Notes under the pieces: generated by a model
What the model saw: only the letters and a program-made list of their open reading frames with translations
What the model was told of the DNA's origin: nothing
Database searches by the model: none
NCBI RefSeq assembly: GCF_004348445.1
Contig: NZ_SMKV01000010.1
Span: forward strand, 62,001-126,000
Direction of reading: 5' to 3'
Source of the DNA: Saccharopolyspora aridisoli
GTDB taxonomy: Bacteria > Actinomycetota > Actinomycetes > Mycobacteriales > Pseudonocardiaceae
Length of the DNA stretch: 64,000 nt
In this document: piece after piece, positions 16,791 to 26,989 of the stretch
How the letters are laid out: each line of letters starts with the position of its first letter
Position numbering within the stretch: the first letter of the stretch is position 1
Made by a program: the position numbers and the translations under genes

Positions 16791-17334
16791 TGCGGAACTC
16801 CATGGTCGGGTAGGTCAGGCTCGAGCCCGCACCTGCATGACTTCCCCACCGCTGCGGGAAGACTCGTTGCTGACGACCGATTCCGCGGCCGGAAGAGCCA
16901 CCGGCTTGCGCCTCCTGCTCGTCGCCGGGTCGGACCCGTGTCCGCCCGAAGCGGCGTGAACACGCGGCGCTCGAGCACCCGCAGTACCCCACCCTACGCT
17001 GGCCGCCCGATCGGTGACGGACGGTGATCCGGTAATCGGTCAGCGTGCTCCCACACCCGAAACAGCCAGTCGGCGGCCGTCAACACCACCTCGATCGGCA
17101 AACCCCGACCTCAGACTCCGCGTGTGCCATTCTGCCTGGTCAGTGAGCACTCGGTCGTGGCTCCGAGTGCCTGGTGCGGGGGACCTGCTCAACGTGCGCT
17201 CCGGCTTGGTCCTGAGGAACTGTTCCACGACCTCGACCGGGACCCGGTGCGAACTCGGGGGGAGGCGTGCCCGCGCGTCTGCGGACTGCGATCGTAGGCC
17301 TTGTCGTCCCGTTCTCCCCCACCGAGGAGGCATG
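16791..17334. other. Divergent intergenic region upstream of ilvD
   Basis: About 540 bases between the leftward ANTAR operon and rightward ilvD. It must contain both promoters. An open frame runs through it in frame with ilvD but has no conserved sequence before the [11 protein letters not shown] start. GAGGAGG at 17324-17330 is the ilvD ribosome site. No T-box or other known riboswitch was recognised. Confidence 0.5.
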
Positions 17335-19008
17335 ATGTCCGATTCCCGGCTTCGCTCCCGCCAGGTCACCGACGGCATCGAGCGCACGGCCGCACGCGGC
17401 ATGCTCCGCGCCGTCGGGATGCGCGACGCCGACCTGGTCAAGCCGCAGATCGGGATCGCGTCGAGTTGGAACGAGATCACCCCTTGCAACCTGTCACTGC
17501 AGCGCCTGGCACAGGCGGCGAAGGAGGGCGTGCACCACGCGGGCGGCTACCCCATGGAGTTCGGCACGATCTCGGTTTCCGACGGCATCTCCATGGGCCA
17601 CGTCGGCATGCACTACTCACTGGTCAGTCGCGAGATCATCGCCGACTCGGTGGAGACGGTCGTCGAGGCCGAGCGGCTCGACGGCACGGTCCTGCTCGCC
17701 GGCTGCGACAAGTCCCTGCCCGGCATGCTGATGGCCGCTGCCCGGCTCGACCTGGCGGGGGTCTTCGTCTACGCCGGGACGATCCTTCCCGGGCACATCG
17801 ACGGTCGCGAGGTCAACATCGCCGATGCGTTCGAGGCCGTCGGGGCCTGCGCCCGCGGCCTGATCACCCGCGAGGAGCTCACCGAGATCGAGCGCGCCAT
17901 CTGCCCAGGCGAGGGTGCGTGCGCCGGCATGTACACGGCGAACACGATGGCCAGCGCGGCCGAGGCGCTGGGCATGGCCCTGCCGGGCTCGGCCAGCCCA
18001 CCCGCCGTCGACCGGCGGCGCGACGGCATCGCTCGCGCCTCGGGCGAGGCGGTGATCCGGCTGCTGGAAGAGGGGATCACCGCCCGGCAGATCTTGACCA
18101 GGGAGGCGTTCGAGAACGCGATCGCCGTCGTCCTCGCGTTCGGCGGGTCGACCAACGCCGTGCTGCACCTGCTCGCGATCGCCGCCGAGGCGGAGGTGCC
18201 GCTGACGCTCGACGACTTCAACCGCATCGGCGACCGCGTCCCGCACCTGGCCGACGTCAAGCCCTTCGGCGCGCACGTGATGAGCACGGTCGACCAGGTC
18301 GGCGGGGTGCCCGTGGTGATGAAGGCCCTGCTCGACGCCGGCCTGCTGCACGGTGACGCCCTCACCTGCACAGGCCGCACCGTCGCGGAGAACCTCGCCG
18401 AGATCGACCCGCCAGACCTCGACGGGACCGTCATCCACGCGATGAGCGACCCCATCCACCCGACGGGCGGAATCACCATCCTGCGCGGCTCGCTGGCCCC
18501 GGACGGTGCCGTGGTCAAGTCCGCGGGTTTCGACGCCGCCGAATTCCGCGGGCGCGCCCGGGTGTTCGACGGCGAGCAGGGCGCCCTCGACGCCGTCACC
18601 AACGGCACCGTCGTCGCCGGCGACGTCGTGGTGATCCGGTACGAAGGTCCGCGCGGCGGACCCGGGATGCGGGAGATGCTCGCCGTGACCGGGATGATCA
18701 AAGGCGCCGGGCTGGGCAGGGACGTGCTGCTCATCACCGACGGCCGCTTCTCCGGAGCGACGACCGGCTTGTGCATCGGGCACGTCGCGCCCGAAGCGAC
18801 CGACGGCGGCACGATCGCGCTGGTGCAAGACGGCGACCCGATCGTGCTCAACATGGCCACCAAGACCCTCGACCTCGACGTCCCGCAGGAAGAGCTGGAG
18901 AAGCGGCGGAACGACTGGACGCCGCCCACCCCGGGGCACCGCACGGGCGTGCTGGCGAAGTACTCGAAGCTGGTCGGCTCCGCGGCCACGGGAGCGGTCT
19001 GCTCCTGA
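17335..19008 (+). CDS. ilvD: Dihydroxy-acid dehydratase
   Basis: IlvD dehydrates 2,3-dihydroxy-isovalerate and 2,3-dihydroxy-3-methylvalerate in valine and isoleucine synthesis. The 557-residue protein has [10 protein letters not shown] (first cluster cysteine), [16 protein letters not shown] (second) and [19 protein letters not shown] (third), plus the C-terminal [20 protein letters not shown] motif. Length and motifs are complete. ATG 17335 or the adjacent ATG 17332 both follow GAGGAGG; the second is better spaced. The rest of the branched-chain pathway is not in the window, so this is a monocistronic copy. Confidence 0.96.
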   Translation: MSDSRLRSRQVTDGIERTAARGMLRAVGMRDADLVKPQIGIASSWNEITPCNLSLQRLAQAAKEGVHHAGGYPMEFGTISVSDGISMGHVGMHYSLVSREIIADSVETVVEAERLDGTVLLAGCDKSLPGMLMAAARLDLAGVFVYAGTILPGHIDGREVNIADAFEAVGACARGLITREELTEIERAICPGEGACAGMYTANTMASAAEALGMALPGSASPPAVDRRRDGIARASGEAVIRLLEEGITARQILTREAFENAIAVVLAFGGSTNAVLHLLAIAAEAEVPLTLDDFNRIGDRVPHLADVKPFGAHVMSTVDQVGGVPVVMKALLDAGLLHGDALTCTGRTVAENLAEIDPPDLDGTVIHAMSDPIHPTGGITILRGSLAPDGAVVKSAGFDAAEFRGRARVFDGEQGALDAVTNGTVVAGDVVVIRYEGPRGGPGMREMLAVTGMIKGAGLGRDVLLITDGRFSGATTGLCIGHVAPEATDGGTIALVQDGDPIVLNMATKTLDLDVPQEELEKRRNDWTPPTPGHRTGVLAKYSKLVGSAATGAVCS

Positions 19009-19366
19009 GCGTCCGTCCACATGGACGTTCGGCGACCGCTCCGCACGACTGGATCAGGTGCTGCGCGGAGGCGGACGTGCCCAGAGCACGTGCCGCCCGC
19101 GGTGCACCCGGTAGGCGCGTGCAGCCGCAGCCGCGCACACGTCATCCAGGCAACGCCCCACCACCCCGGGACGGGTTCGAGGGGACGGGAACCGCCCGGT
19201 TCGAGCCGGCACCTCTGCCGCCGAAGACCTGATGTTCGACCACCGCCGCACCGCGATCCGGACGACTAGATCCCGATTTACCGAGTTCCCGCGCGTGTCG
19301 TTGTGCAATCCCGGGTTCGTCGCGGATGATCAGCCGCGACGACCCACTCGCGCGAGGGAGAGAGCC
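19009..19366. other. Intergenic region between ilvD and methyltransferase
   Basis: About 360 bases. A short palindrome (CGTCCA/TGGACG, two-base loop) lies at 19014-19027 just after ilvD, too small to call a terminator confidently. The open frame that leads into the methyltransferase from 19232 has no family-like sequence. GAGGGAGAG before 19367 is the methyltransferase ribosome site. Confidence 0.45.
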
Positions 19367-20185
19367 GTGGCGCTGGATGACCCATCGATGGATCCCGGGG
19401 AGCTCGCCGAGCTGGACCTGTCGAGCGCCAGCGCGGCCAGGGTGTACGACTACTGGCTGGGTGGAGCGAACAACTTCGCCGTGGACCGCGAGGTCGGTGA
19501 GAAGATCGTCGGTGCCGTACCCGGGGTTCCCGCCGCTGCCCGCGCCAACCGCTCCTTCCTGCGCCGCGCGGTCCTGTGGTGCGCGGCCAACGGGATCGAC
19601 CAGTTCCTCGACCTCGGGTCCGGCATCCCCACCGTCGGCAACGTCCACGAAGTAGCCCAGCGGGGCAACCCCCACGCGCGGGTGGCCTACGTCGACAACG
19701 AACCGGTCGCAGTCGCCCACAGCCGCAACCTGCTGCGCGGCGATTCACGCACCACGATCCTCAAAGGCGACCTGCGCAACGTCGACGAGGTCTGCAGCGC
19801 CCCCGAGGTCACGGACCTGTTGGACTTCGACCGCCCGATCGCCCTGCTGACGCTGCTCGTCCTGCAGTACTTCCCGGACACCGCCCACACCGCCGAACTC
19901 GTGCGCCAGTACTGGGAGAGGCTCCCGGCTGGCAGCGTGCACGTCCTCTCGCACATCACCGCCGACGATCCCGTCATCGACGGACGCGAAGCCGCCCGGC
20001 TCAGCCAGGCCATGACCACCCCCACCCACGCACGAGACCACGACGAAGTCCTCGCCCTGCTCGGCAACGCCCGCCTGGTCGACCCCGGCCTCGTCTTCGC
20101 CCAGAACTGGCGCCCGAGCGAAAGCGACGTCGAACCGCAGCACTCCTGCGTCTACGCCGCCATCGCACACACCGACACCAAGTGA
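19367..20185 (+). CDS. SAM-dependent methyltransferase, DUF574 family
   Basis: The 272-residue cytosolic protein carries the family opening SAARVYDYWLGGANNFAVDR, then FLRRAVLW, the SAM-binding DQFLDLGSGIPTVGNVHEVA, VAYVDNEPVAVAHSR and a C-terminal LVDPGLVFAQNWRP. DUF574 (Methyltransf_19) is very expanded in Streptomyces and Pseudonocardiaceae, and the substrates are unknown. The GTG at 19367 with GAGGGAGAG upstream gives the usual length of about 270; the frame is open to 19232 but that leader is not conserved. It is monocistronic. Confidence 0.9.
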   Translation: MALDDPSMDPGELAELDLSSASAARVYDYWLGGANNFAVDREVGEKIVGAVPGVPAAARANRSFLRRAVLWCAANGIDQFLDLGSGIPTVGNVHEVAQRGNPHARVAYVDNEPVAVAHSRNLLRGDSRTTILKGDLRNVDEVCSAPEVTDLLDFDRPIALLTLLVLQYFPDTAHTAELVRQYWERLPAGSVHVLSHITADDPVIDGREAARLSQAMTTPTHARDHDEVLALLGNARLVDPGLVFAQNWRPSESDVEPQHSCVYAAIAHTDTK

Positions 20186-20995
20186 CCGGTGCCGGCGGAC
20201 GACGTCGGCGGTCGATGCCAGCCCTGCACGGGACCAGCGGGAGGTCGACCGACGCTCCGGCCACCGGAGCACGATCTCGTGCTCGCCGATCACCACCCAA
20301 TGCCCGCCCTCGTGTCGGTCGAGGACGGGTCGCGCCGTTGGGCATGCGCGCGTCACGGCGCTGCGGCCGATCGCCTCTCCGGAAGAGGTCAGCCGAGACG
20401 GCGCAGCTGATGTGACCGCTCTCGGCGCCGCGGCTCCACAGCCCGCACGAGCCACCCTCCCCGGAACAGACCCGGCCCGCCGACCCAGGCCGACCCGCCA
20501 AGGAGGGCGCAGTGCTGCTCCAGGCACGCGCGAGGAGCACTGGAACACCCTCGGGTCAGGCGACCCGATCAACCGGGAACTCGTTGACGAGCTCGTGACC
20601 GACTCCCACCGTCTCGTGCTCGAGCACCAGGCGGGACATCCGGACGGCCCCCTTCCGGGTGCGCGAATGGCGCAGTAGCAACAGCGCCGTCCAGCCGGTG
20701 GGCGCGTTGCTGCGTTCGGCGCCGCCGGTGAGGACTCGCGGCCCTTGTCATGCACGCCCCCTCCGAGGCCTACTCGGGCCGTTTGCCCAGGTCGCGCCGA
20801 TTTCCGCTGCGACGGAGCAGTTTCGGCAGTGGACCGCTTGCCCCTGCAGCGCCGGACCACTCGGCGCCCGGGAGGCTCGAGGGGCGCGATGCGGCCGTTG
20901 GGGTGACAACGTTGCTTCACCCTTGACCGCAAATGCCGCATTTCCCTTACTCTGTGACGAACTTCATTCGCTCTGTGCAAGAAGTGGAGTAGCCG
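20186..20995. other. Long intergenic region before the ROK operon
   Basis: About 810 bases with several overlapping open frames on both strands, none with convincing family resemblance or ribosome site. Base composition falls in the last 80 bases (20915-20995), where the promoter of the ROK-led operon is likely. Confidence 0.5.
20923..20953 (+). promoter_or_regulatory. Candidate promoter and operator of the ROK operon
   Basis: TTGACC (20923-20928) and TACTCT (20948-20953) resemble -35 and -10 elements with a 19-base spacer. Inside the spacer is a perfect inverted repeat, AAATGC-C-GCATTT (20931-20943), placed where a repressor would block polymerase. Autoregulation by the adjacent ROK protein is an inference. 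Confidence 0.45.
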
Positions 20996-22180
20996 GTGCA
21001 ACCGGAAAACGCTCACCAAGCCAGGGTTCTGAAATCGTTGCGGTGCAACGGACCACAATCGGCCGTGGAATTGGCCGCGCAACTCTCGCTTTCGCGCTCC
21101 AAGATCGGGCAGGAGTTGGCCCGGTTGGAGGAGATGGGGTTCGTCGAACGGGCCGGCAAGGCCGAGTCACGAGGCGGTCGCAGATCGGGACTGGTGCAGC
21201 TGTCCGGACGACTCCGGTTCGTCGGAGTGGACATCGGTGCCACATCGCTCGACGTCGGCGTCATCGACGGCCGGCTCGACATCGTCGCGCAGACCAGCGA
21301 GGTCATCGACATCGAAGCCGGTCCGGAGCCGATCCTGGCCCGTGCCGTGGAGATGATCGGGAAGTTGCGCGCAGGTGGGCACCTGCCGACGCTCGACGGC
21401 ATCGGCGTCGGCGTGCCAGGACCGGTCAGCTTCCGCGACGGCTTCACCGTCTCCCCACCGATCATGCCGGGCTGGGACCGCTTCCCAGTGCGCGAGCACG
21501 TCATGCAGCAGTTCGACTGCCCGGTCCTGGTCGACAACGACGTCAACCTGATGGCCGTCGGCGAGATGTACAGCGGCCTCGCCCAGTCCGTGGCGGACTT
21601 CCTCTTCGTCAAGATCGGAACCGGCATCGGCTGCGGCATCATCACCGGACATCGAGTGCTGCGCGGCAGCAACGGCAGCGCCGGGGACATCGGGCACATC
21701 GCCCTGCACGACACCGGACCGGTGTGCCGGTGCGGCCGAACCGGTTGCCTCGAGGCATGTTTCAGCGGCGCGGCGCTGTCGCGGGACGCCACCGCTCTCG
21801 CCCGAGGCGGGGAATCACCCGGGCTGCGCGACCTCCTCGTCGACCGCGAGGTCCTCACCGCCGAGGACGTGGGCTTCGCCATGCGCGCCGGGGACCCGCA
21901 GGCTCTCGGCCTGGTCCGCGACGGCGGACGTCGACTCGGACGTGTCTTGTCCGGTCTGGTGAACTTCTGCAACCCCGCGATGATCGTCGTCGGCGGAGGC
22001 GTGTCGAAGCTCGGACACGTGCTGCTGGCCGAAGTCCGCAGCGAGCTGTACCGGCGCTCGACCCCGCTGGCGACCAGCAGCCTTCCGATCGTGCTGTCCG
22101 AACTCGGTGACAGCGCTGGAATCCTCGGCGCCGCAGCGATGATCAGCGATCACGTTCTCGGCGTTTCCCCGGAGCCGTGA
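20996..22180 (+). CDS. ROK-family transcriptional repressor
   Basis: The 394-residue protein has an N-terminal winged helix-turn-helix (about residues 8-60; SAVELAAQLSLSRSKIGQE and LARLEEMGFVER) and a ROK sugar-kinase-like domain. In the latter are the ATP-binding start VGVDIGATSLDVGV (77-90), VLVDNDVNL with the catalytic-position Asp182, and the zinc motif GDIGHIALH plus CRCGRTGCLEA (Cys244, Cys246, Cys251 with His234). It probably controls the downstream sugar operon in response to a sugar or sugar phosphate. The GTG start follows GTGGAG. It is the first gene of the same-strand block. Confidence 0.93.
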   Translation: MQPENAHQARVLKSLRCNGPQSAVELAAQLSLSRSKIGQELARLEEMGFVERAGKAESRGGRRSGLVQLSGRLRFVGVDIGATSLDVGVIDGRLDIVAQTSEVIDIEAGPEPILARAVEMIGKLRAGGHLPTLDGIGVGVPGPVSFRDGFTVSPPIMPGWDRFPVREHVMQQFDCPVLVDNDVNLMAVGEMYSGLAQSVADFLFVKIGTGIGCGIITGHRVLRGSNGSAGDIGHIALHDTGPVCRCGRTGCLEACFSGAALSRDATALARGGESPGLRDLLVDREVLTAEDVGFAMRAGDPQALGLVRDGGRRLGRVLSGLVNFCNPAMIVVGGGVSKLGHVLLAEVRSELYRRSTPLATSSLPIVLSELGDSAGILGAAAMISDHVLGVSPEP

Positions 22181-22235
22181 ACGCCTTTGCTCGGCGGACG
22201 TCCGCATCGCGGCTCCGCGGGAACCAGGAGGACGG

Positions 22236-23387
22236 ATGAACACACTCGGAGTCGCACTGGTGGGTCACGCGTTCATGGGCGCGGTCCACTCCCACGCGTG
22301 GCGAACCGTGGGACGGGTCTTCGACCTTCCCGCACGACCGGAACGAGTCGTGCTCTGCGGTCGCCGCAGGGACACCGCAGCGCCAGCGGCCGCGCGGCTG
22401 GGATGGCGGGAGTGCACAGATGACTGGAAAACGGTGCTGATGCGCGACGACGTGCACATCGTCGACATCTGCACGCCTGGAGACAGCCACGCCGAGATCG
22501 CGGTCGGCGCATTGGAAGCCGGCAAGCACGTGCTGTGCGAGAAACCGCTGTCCAACTCGGTCGCCGAGGCGGAGGCGATGGCCGAGGCGGCCGACCGCGC
22601 CCGGCGCAACGGAATCATGGCCATGGTCGGGTTCAACTACCGGCGGGTGCCCGCGCTCGCCCTGGCCCGATCGCTGGTGCAGCAGGGACGACTCGGGGAG
22701 GTTCGGCAGGTCCGCGCGAACTACTTGCAGGACTGGCTGGTCGATCCGCAGGCACCGCTGAGCTGGCGGCTGCGCGCCGAACGCGCCGGTTCCGGGGCCT
22801 TGGGCGACCTGGGCGCGCACCTCGTCGACCTCGCCCAACACCTCGTCGCTGACGAGATCGTCGCGGTGTCGGGCTCGGTGGAGACGTTCGTCGACCAGCG
22901 GCCGCTACCCGAGGACCCAGCACGAACCGGGCCAGTGACCGTCGACGACGCCGCGATGTTCACCACCCGCTTCCGCGAAGGCGCGCTGGGCACCTTCGAA
23001 GCGACCCGGTACGCCACCGGCCACAAGAACGGCCTTCGCATCGAGGTGAACGGGAGCGAGGGAACTCTCGCCTTCGACTTCGAGTCCATGAACGAACTGG
23101 CCTTCTACGACGGCGCAGACCCCGCGGACGTCGCGGGTTTCCGTCGCATCCTGGCCACCGAACCGCAGCACCCCTACCTGGAAGCGTGGTACCCGCCGGG
23201 GCACGTGCTCGGCTACGAGCACACCTTCGTCCACGAGCTGCGCGACTTCATCACCGCGGTGTCCGACCGCTCGACGCCGAGCCCGGACTTCTCCGCCGGG
23301 TTGCAGGTGCAGCGGGTGCTCGACGCCGTGCAACGCAGCGCTGCGCAGCACAGCCGGTGGACACCGGTCCTCCAGGAGGACAGATGA
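22236..23387 (+). CDS. Gfo/Idh/MocA family sugar dehydrogenase
   Basis: The 383-residue NAD(P)-dependent oxidoreductase has the Rossmann start LGVALVGHAFMGAVHSHAW, the conserved HVLCEKPLSNSVAEAE with the EKP catalytic lysine, and the C-terminal sheet domain. Such enzymes oxidise a hydroxyl of sugars, inositols or glycosides. The start has AGGAGGA just upstream. A 12-base palindrome GCGGACGTCCGC (22194-22205) lies in the 55-base gap from the ROK gene. Its stop overlaps the ATPase gene start (ATGA). In this context it probably oxidises the imported sugar. Confidence 0.93.
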   Translation: MNTLGVALVGHAFMGAVHSHAWRTVGRVFDLPARPERVVLCGRRRDTAAPAAARLGWRECTDDWKTVLMRDDVHIVDICTPGDSHAEIAVGALEAGKHVLCEKPLSNSVAEAEAMAEAADRARRNGIMAMVGFNYRRVPALALARSLVQQGRLGEVRQVRANYLQDWLVDPQAPLSWRLRAERAGSGALGDLGAHLVDLAQHLVADEIVAVSGSVETFVDQRPLPEDPARTGPVTVDDAAMFTTRFREGALGTFEATRYATGHKNGLRIEVNGSEGTLAFDFESMNELAFYDGADPADVAGFRRILATEPQHPYLEAWYPPGHVLGYEHTFVHELRDFITAVSDRSTPSPDFSAGLQVQRVLDAVQRSAAQHSRWTPVLQEDR

Positions 23388-24889
23388 CCGAGAACACCGA
23401 TCTGCTGGTGATGTCCGGCATCGTCAAGGTATTCCCCGGTGTGCGCGCGCTCGACGGCGTCGACCTGCACGTCCGATCAGGCGAGGTCCACTGCCTGCTC
23501 GGGCAGAACGGTGCCGGCAAGTCCACCTTGATCAAGGTGCTCTCGGGAGCGCATCCCCCCGACGGCGGCTCGATCGAGTGGCGTGGTGAGTCCGTCGCGC
23601 TCGGCTCGCCGGTTGCGGCGCTGCGGCGCGGAATCGCCGCGATGTACCAGGAGCTCGACCTCGTGCCCGACCTGAGCGTGGCGGAGAACATCGTCCTCGG
23701 CCGCGAACCCGCCACCGCGGGCTTCACGCAGCGAGGCAGAGCTCGGCGCGCGGCAGCGGAGTTGATGGCCCGGCTGGGGCATCCGGAGATCGACCCCGAC
23801 GGGCCCGTCGGTGATCTGTCGGCGGCGGCGCGGCAGCTGGTGTCGATGGCCCGCGCTCTGGGGCACGAGGCGAAGCTGATCATCATGGACGAGCCCACGG
23901 CGGCGCTGTCCGCGGGCGAGGTCGACAACCTGTTCCGGATCATCGGGGAACTGACCGCCGACGGTGTCGCCGTCGTCTACATCTCCCACCGCATGGAGGA
24001 GATCCGGCGCATCGCGGACCGAGTCACCGTGCTCGAGGACGGCCGCACGGTCGCAGTGGGGCTACCGGTCGCGGAGACCTCGACCAGCGAGCTGGTGGCG
24101 CTGATGACGGGAGGGGCCCCTCCCGAGCTGGAGGCCGGGGGCAGCACCGCGACCGATCGGCCGGTGCTGGAAGTGCGGGGGCTGCGGCGGCGCGGCGAGT
24201 TCGAGGAGCTGAGCTTCACCGCCCACGCGGGCGAGGTCGTCGGCTTGGCGGGTCTGGTCGGCTGCGGTCGCAGCGAAGTGCTGGAGACGATCTTCGGCGC
24301 CCGCGCACCCGACTCCGGCGATGTCCTCGTGGACGGCTGCCCGGTTCGCACCGGCAGCATCGGCGCGGCGGTGTCCGCCGGTATCGGACTGACCCCGGAG
24401 GAACGCAAGGGCCAAGCGCTGCTCCCGCAGATGGCGCTGGCGGCGAACGTGACGCTGGCGTCGTTGGCCCGGCACAGCAGGTGGGGATTCACCCGCCGGG
24501 GCGCCGAGCACGCCGGTACCACCGAGGTGGCCAGGCGACTCCAGCTCCGCCCGGCCGACCCCGCCCGGTCCATCGCCACGTTCTCCGGCGGCAACCAGCA
24601 GAAGGCCGTGATCGGACGATGGGTCCTGCGCGGGTGCCGCGTCCTCCTGCTCGACGAACCCACCCGGGGCGTTGACGTCGGCGCGAGGGCGGAGATCTAC
24701 GCGCTCATCCGGCAGCTCGCCGCCGACGGGCTGGCGATCGTGGTGGTCTCCAGCGACATCCCGGAGGTGCTGGCACTGGCCGACCGGGTGCTGGTGCTGA
24801 GCGACGGCGCCGTGGTGCACACCGCCGCGGCAGGTGAGATCACCGAGTCCCACGTGCTCGACATGGTCATGGAGGCACCGTCGAGATGA
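23384..24889 (+). CDS. Sugar ABC transporter ATP-binding protein (RbsA-like)
   Basis: The 501-residue protein has two fused ATPase domains typical of carbohydrate importer CUT2 class. Domain 1: Walker A GQNGAGKSTLIKVL, signature LSAAARQLVSMARAL, Walker B LIIMDEPTAAL. Domain 2: a degenerate Walker A (GLVGCGRSEVLE), signature FSGGNQQKAVIGRW and Walker B VLLLDEPTRGVDVG. This asymmetry is normal for RbsA/XylG/MglA. It energises the permease that follows; both junctions are ATGA overlaps. The cargo is unknown. Confidence 0.95.
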   Translation: MTENTDLLVMSGIVKVFPGVRALDGVDLHVRSGEVHCLLGQNGAGKSTLIKVLSGAHPPDGGSIEWRGESVALGSPVAALRRGIAAMYQELDLVPDLSVAENIVLGREPATAGFTQRGRARRAAAELMARLGHPEIDPDGPVGDLSAAARQLVSMARALGHEAKLIIMDEPTAALSAGEVDNLFRIIGELTADGVAVVYISHRMEEIRRIADRVTVLEDGRTVAVGLPVAETSTSELVALMTGGAPPELEAGGSTATDRPVLEVRGLRRRGEFEELSFTAHAGEVVGLAGLVGCGRSEVLETIFGARAPDSGDVLVDGCPVRTGSIGAAVSAGIGLTPEERKGQALLPQMALAANVTLASLARHSRWGFTRRGAEHAGTTEVARRLQLRPADPARSIATFSGGNQQKAVIGRWVLRGCRVLLLDEPTRGVDVGARAEIYALIRQLAADGLAIVVVSSDIPEVLALADRVLVLSDGAVVHTAAAGEITESHVLDMVMEAPSR

Positions 24890-25887
24890 GCGAACGCACC
24901 CTCACCGCACCGACCACGACCGCGGCGTCCAGGCTCGGCCGTTGGTGGTCGCGCGCGGACATCCGGTTGACCGCGCTGTTGTTCGTGCTCGTCGCGCTGT
25001 GCGTGGTCGGCTACGCGACCAGGCCGGACGCCTTCCTCACGGAAGGCAACATCTCCACGATCCTGCGCTTGGCCGCCGCGATCGGCGTGGTCAGCGTGGG
25101 CATGACCTTCGTCATCTCGGCCGGCGGCATCGACCTGTCGGTCGGTTCGATCGTGGCGCTGTCCAGCGTGTGGATGACGACGTGGGCGACCCAGTCCTAC
25201 GGCGCGGGCGTGATGGTCCTGTGCGCGTTGCTGGTGGGCGCCGGCTGCGGCTTGGTGAACGGGCTGCTGATCGCCTACGGGCGTGTGGTGCCGTTCATCG
25301 CCACGCTGGCGATGATGGCCTCTGCGCGCGGCCTTGCCGAACGCATCAGCGGACGGCAGACCCAGGTCGTCGACGCCCCCGGCTTCGGGGCGTTGTTCAA
25401 GGGGCACGTGCTGGGCGTGCCGGTGCTGGTCTGGATCTTCGCGATCGTGTTCGTCGCGGGCTGGGTCCTGCTCAACCGCACCACGTTCGGCCGTCGCACG
25501 CTCGCCGTCGGCGGCAACGCCGAAGCGGCCCGGCTGGCCGGGATCAACGTCCGCAGGCACACCGCCCTGGTGTTCGCGCTCGCGGGCCTGTGCTGCGGCA
25601 TCGCCGCGCTCATGGTGGTGGCCCGAACGACTTCCGGTGCCTCGACCAACGGTCTTTTCTACGAGCTCGACGCGATCGCCGCCGTGGTCATCGGCGGCAC
25701 CCTGCTCTCCGGCGGACGCGGCAGCATGGGCGGAACTCTCCTGGGCGTGCTCATCTTCACCACGCTCAGCAACGTCTTCACCCTCAACAACCTGGAAACC
25801 GACATCCAGAACATCGCCAAGGGCGCGATCATCGTGCTCGCCGTGCTGGTCCAGGCGCGATCCTGGCGCCGGGCCGACGCCCGCTGA
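24886..25887 (+). CDS. Sugar ABC transporter permease (RbsC-like)
   Basis: The 333-residue integral membrane protein has about nine helices and the BPD_transp_2 signatures: SAGGIDLSVGSIVAL, and LAVGGNAEAARLAGINV in the cytoplasmic coupling loop. It forms the membrane channel of the CUT2 importer with the ATPase encoded upstream (ATGA overlap) and the binding protein encoded downstream. A C-terminal helix ends RSWRRADAR. Confidence 0.95.
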   Translation: MSERTLTAPTTTAASRLGRWWSRADIRLTALLFVLVALCVVGYATRPDAFLTEGNISTILRLAAAIGVVSVGMTFVISAGGIDLSVGSIVALSSVWMTTWATQSYGAGVMVLCALLVGAGCGLVNGLLIAYGRVVPFIATLAMMASARGLAERISGRQTQVVDAPGFGALFKGHVLGVPVLVWIFAIVFVAGWVLLNRTTFGRRTLAVGGNAEAARLAGINVRRHTALVFALAGLCCGIAALMVVARTTSGASTNGLFYELDAIAAVVIGGTLLSGGRGSMGGTLLGVLIFTTLSNVFTLNNLETDIQNIAKGAIIVLAVLVQARSWRRADAR

Positions 25888-25919
25888 CAACCCACCCCAC
25901 CTCGTGTCGTGGAGGAACC

Positions 25920-26972
25920 ATGTCCGTGCCCGAAACGTCCCGCCGAAGACTCCTGTTCGGCTCAACGGCCATCGGTGCGTCCGCGGTGTTGACCGGATGC
26001 CTGGCCAACACCCCGCCGCAGCAGGAGAACCAGGCCGCCGTGGCCGCGGGCGGCGACAACGCCGCTCCCGGGAAGCACGTGACGATCGGGTTCTCAGCGC
26101 CGGCCGCCGACCACGGCTGGATGGCGGCGATGACCACCTACGCACGCGCCCAGGCCGAGGAGCTGCCGGACGTCACGTTCCGCCCCACCGAGGGCGGCTC
26201 CGACGTCAGCCAGCAGATCGCCCAGGTCGAGACGCTGATCAACGCCAAGGTGGACGTGCTCGTGGTGCTCCCCGCCGACGGCAAGGCGATGACCGACGTG
26301 GCCCTGCGCGCCACGCGGGCGGGGATCCCGGTGGTCAACGTGGACCGAGTCTTCGACTCGCCAGAGGCCTACCGGGTGTGGATCGGAGGCGACAACTACG
26401 GCATGGGCGTCAACGCGGCCGACTACATCGCCGCCGAGCTCGGGCGGGCCAACGTGACCAACCCGGTGATCGCCGAGATCGCGGGCACCGATTCGCTCCC
26501 GCTGACCCAGGAGCGCAGCGCGGGATTCCGCGACGGGCTGGCCAGGCACGGGCTGCGGGTCACGCGCAGGGTGGCCGCCGAGTTCACCGCCGAGACCGGT
26601 GAACGGCAGGCCACCAACCTGCTGCAGGCCGCTTCGCACCTGGACGCCGTGTGGAACCACGACGACGACCAGGGCATCGGGGTGGTCTCAGCCGTCGAGG
26701 CCGCCGGGCGCGACGAGTTCTTCATGGTCGGTGGCGCGGGCTCGCGGCAGATGATGGACCGGATCAGGGCTGGGAACGGCGTGGTGCGCGCGACCGTGCT
26801 CTACAGCCCGTCGATGTGCTCCTCGGCGATCTCGCTGGCGCGGCTGCTCGCGCAAGCGCGCGGTGTGTCCGACCTCGCCGAGCACGAGGTCCCGCGTTCG
26901 GTGACGACCTATTCGGCCGTGGTGACCCGGGACAACGTCGACCAGTACCTCGACGTCGGGTTCGCCTCCTGA
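25920..26972 (+). CDS. Sugar ABC transporter substrate-binding lipoprotein
   Basis: The 350-residue protein begins with a twin-arginine-type signal and lipobox: SRRRLLF at residues 7-13 and AVLTGC with Cys27 as the lipidated residue, so it is probably a Tat-exported lipoprotein. The mature part is a Peripla_BP_4 ribose/galactose-type binding protein (VTIGFSAPAADHGWMAAMT, VDVLVVLPADGKAMTDVA, GIPVVNVDR, IAEIAGTDS). GGAGG precedes the ATG closely. It captures the substrate for the CUT2 importer. The position between the transporter and the exported enzymes suggests that extracellular oxidised sugar is imported. Confidence 0.93.
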   Translation: MSVPETSRRRLLFGSTAIGASAVLTGCLANTPPQQENQAAVAAGGDNAAPGKHVTIGFSAPAADHGWMAAMTTYARAQAEELPDVTFRPTEGGSDVSQQIAQVETLINAKVDVLVVLPADGKAMTDVALRATRAGIPVVNVDRVFDSPEAYRVWIGGDNYGMGVNAADYIAAELGRANVTNPVIAEIAGTDSLPLTQERSAGFRDGLARHGLRVTRRVAAEFTAETGERQATNLLQAASHLDAVWNHDDDQGIGVVSAVEAAGRDEFFMVGGAGSRQMMDRIRAGNGVVRATVLYSPSMCSSAISLARLLAQARGVSDLAEHEVPRSVTTYSAVVTRDNVDQYLDVGFAS

Positions 26973-26989
26973 ATCGAGAGGAGTTCGAC

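Noticed and set aside
16791..17334. Considered a T-box or other amino-acid leader upstream of ilvD
   Set aside because: No T-box sequence, no run of branched-chain codons in a short leader frame, and no attenuator hairpin pair that I could see.
19745..21082. Long minus-strand frame across the methyltransferase end and the gap
   Set aside because: It runs antisense through the DUF574 gene and into the ROK gene. One short stretch over the gap (about 20190-20380) looks protein-like, but there is no start with a ribosome site and no known family.
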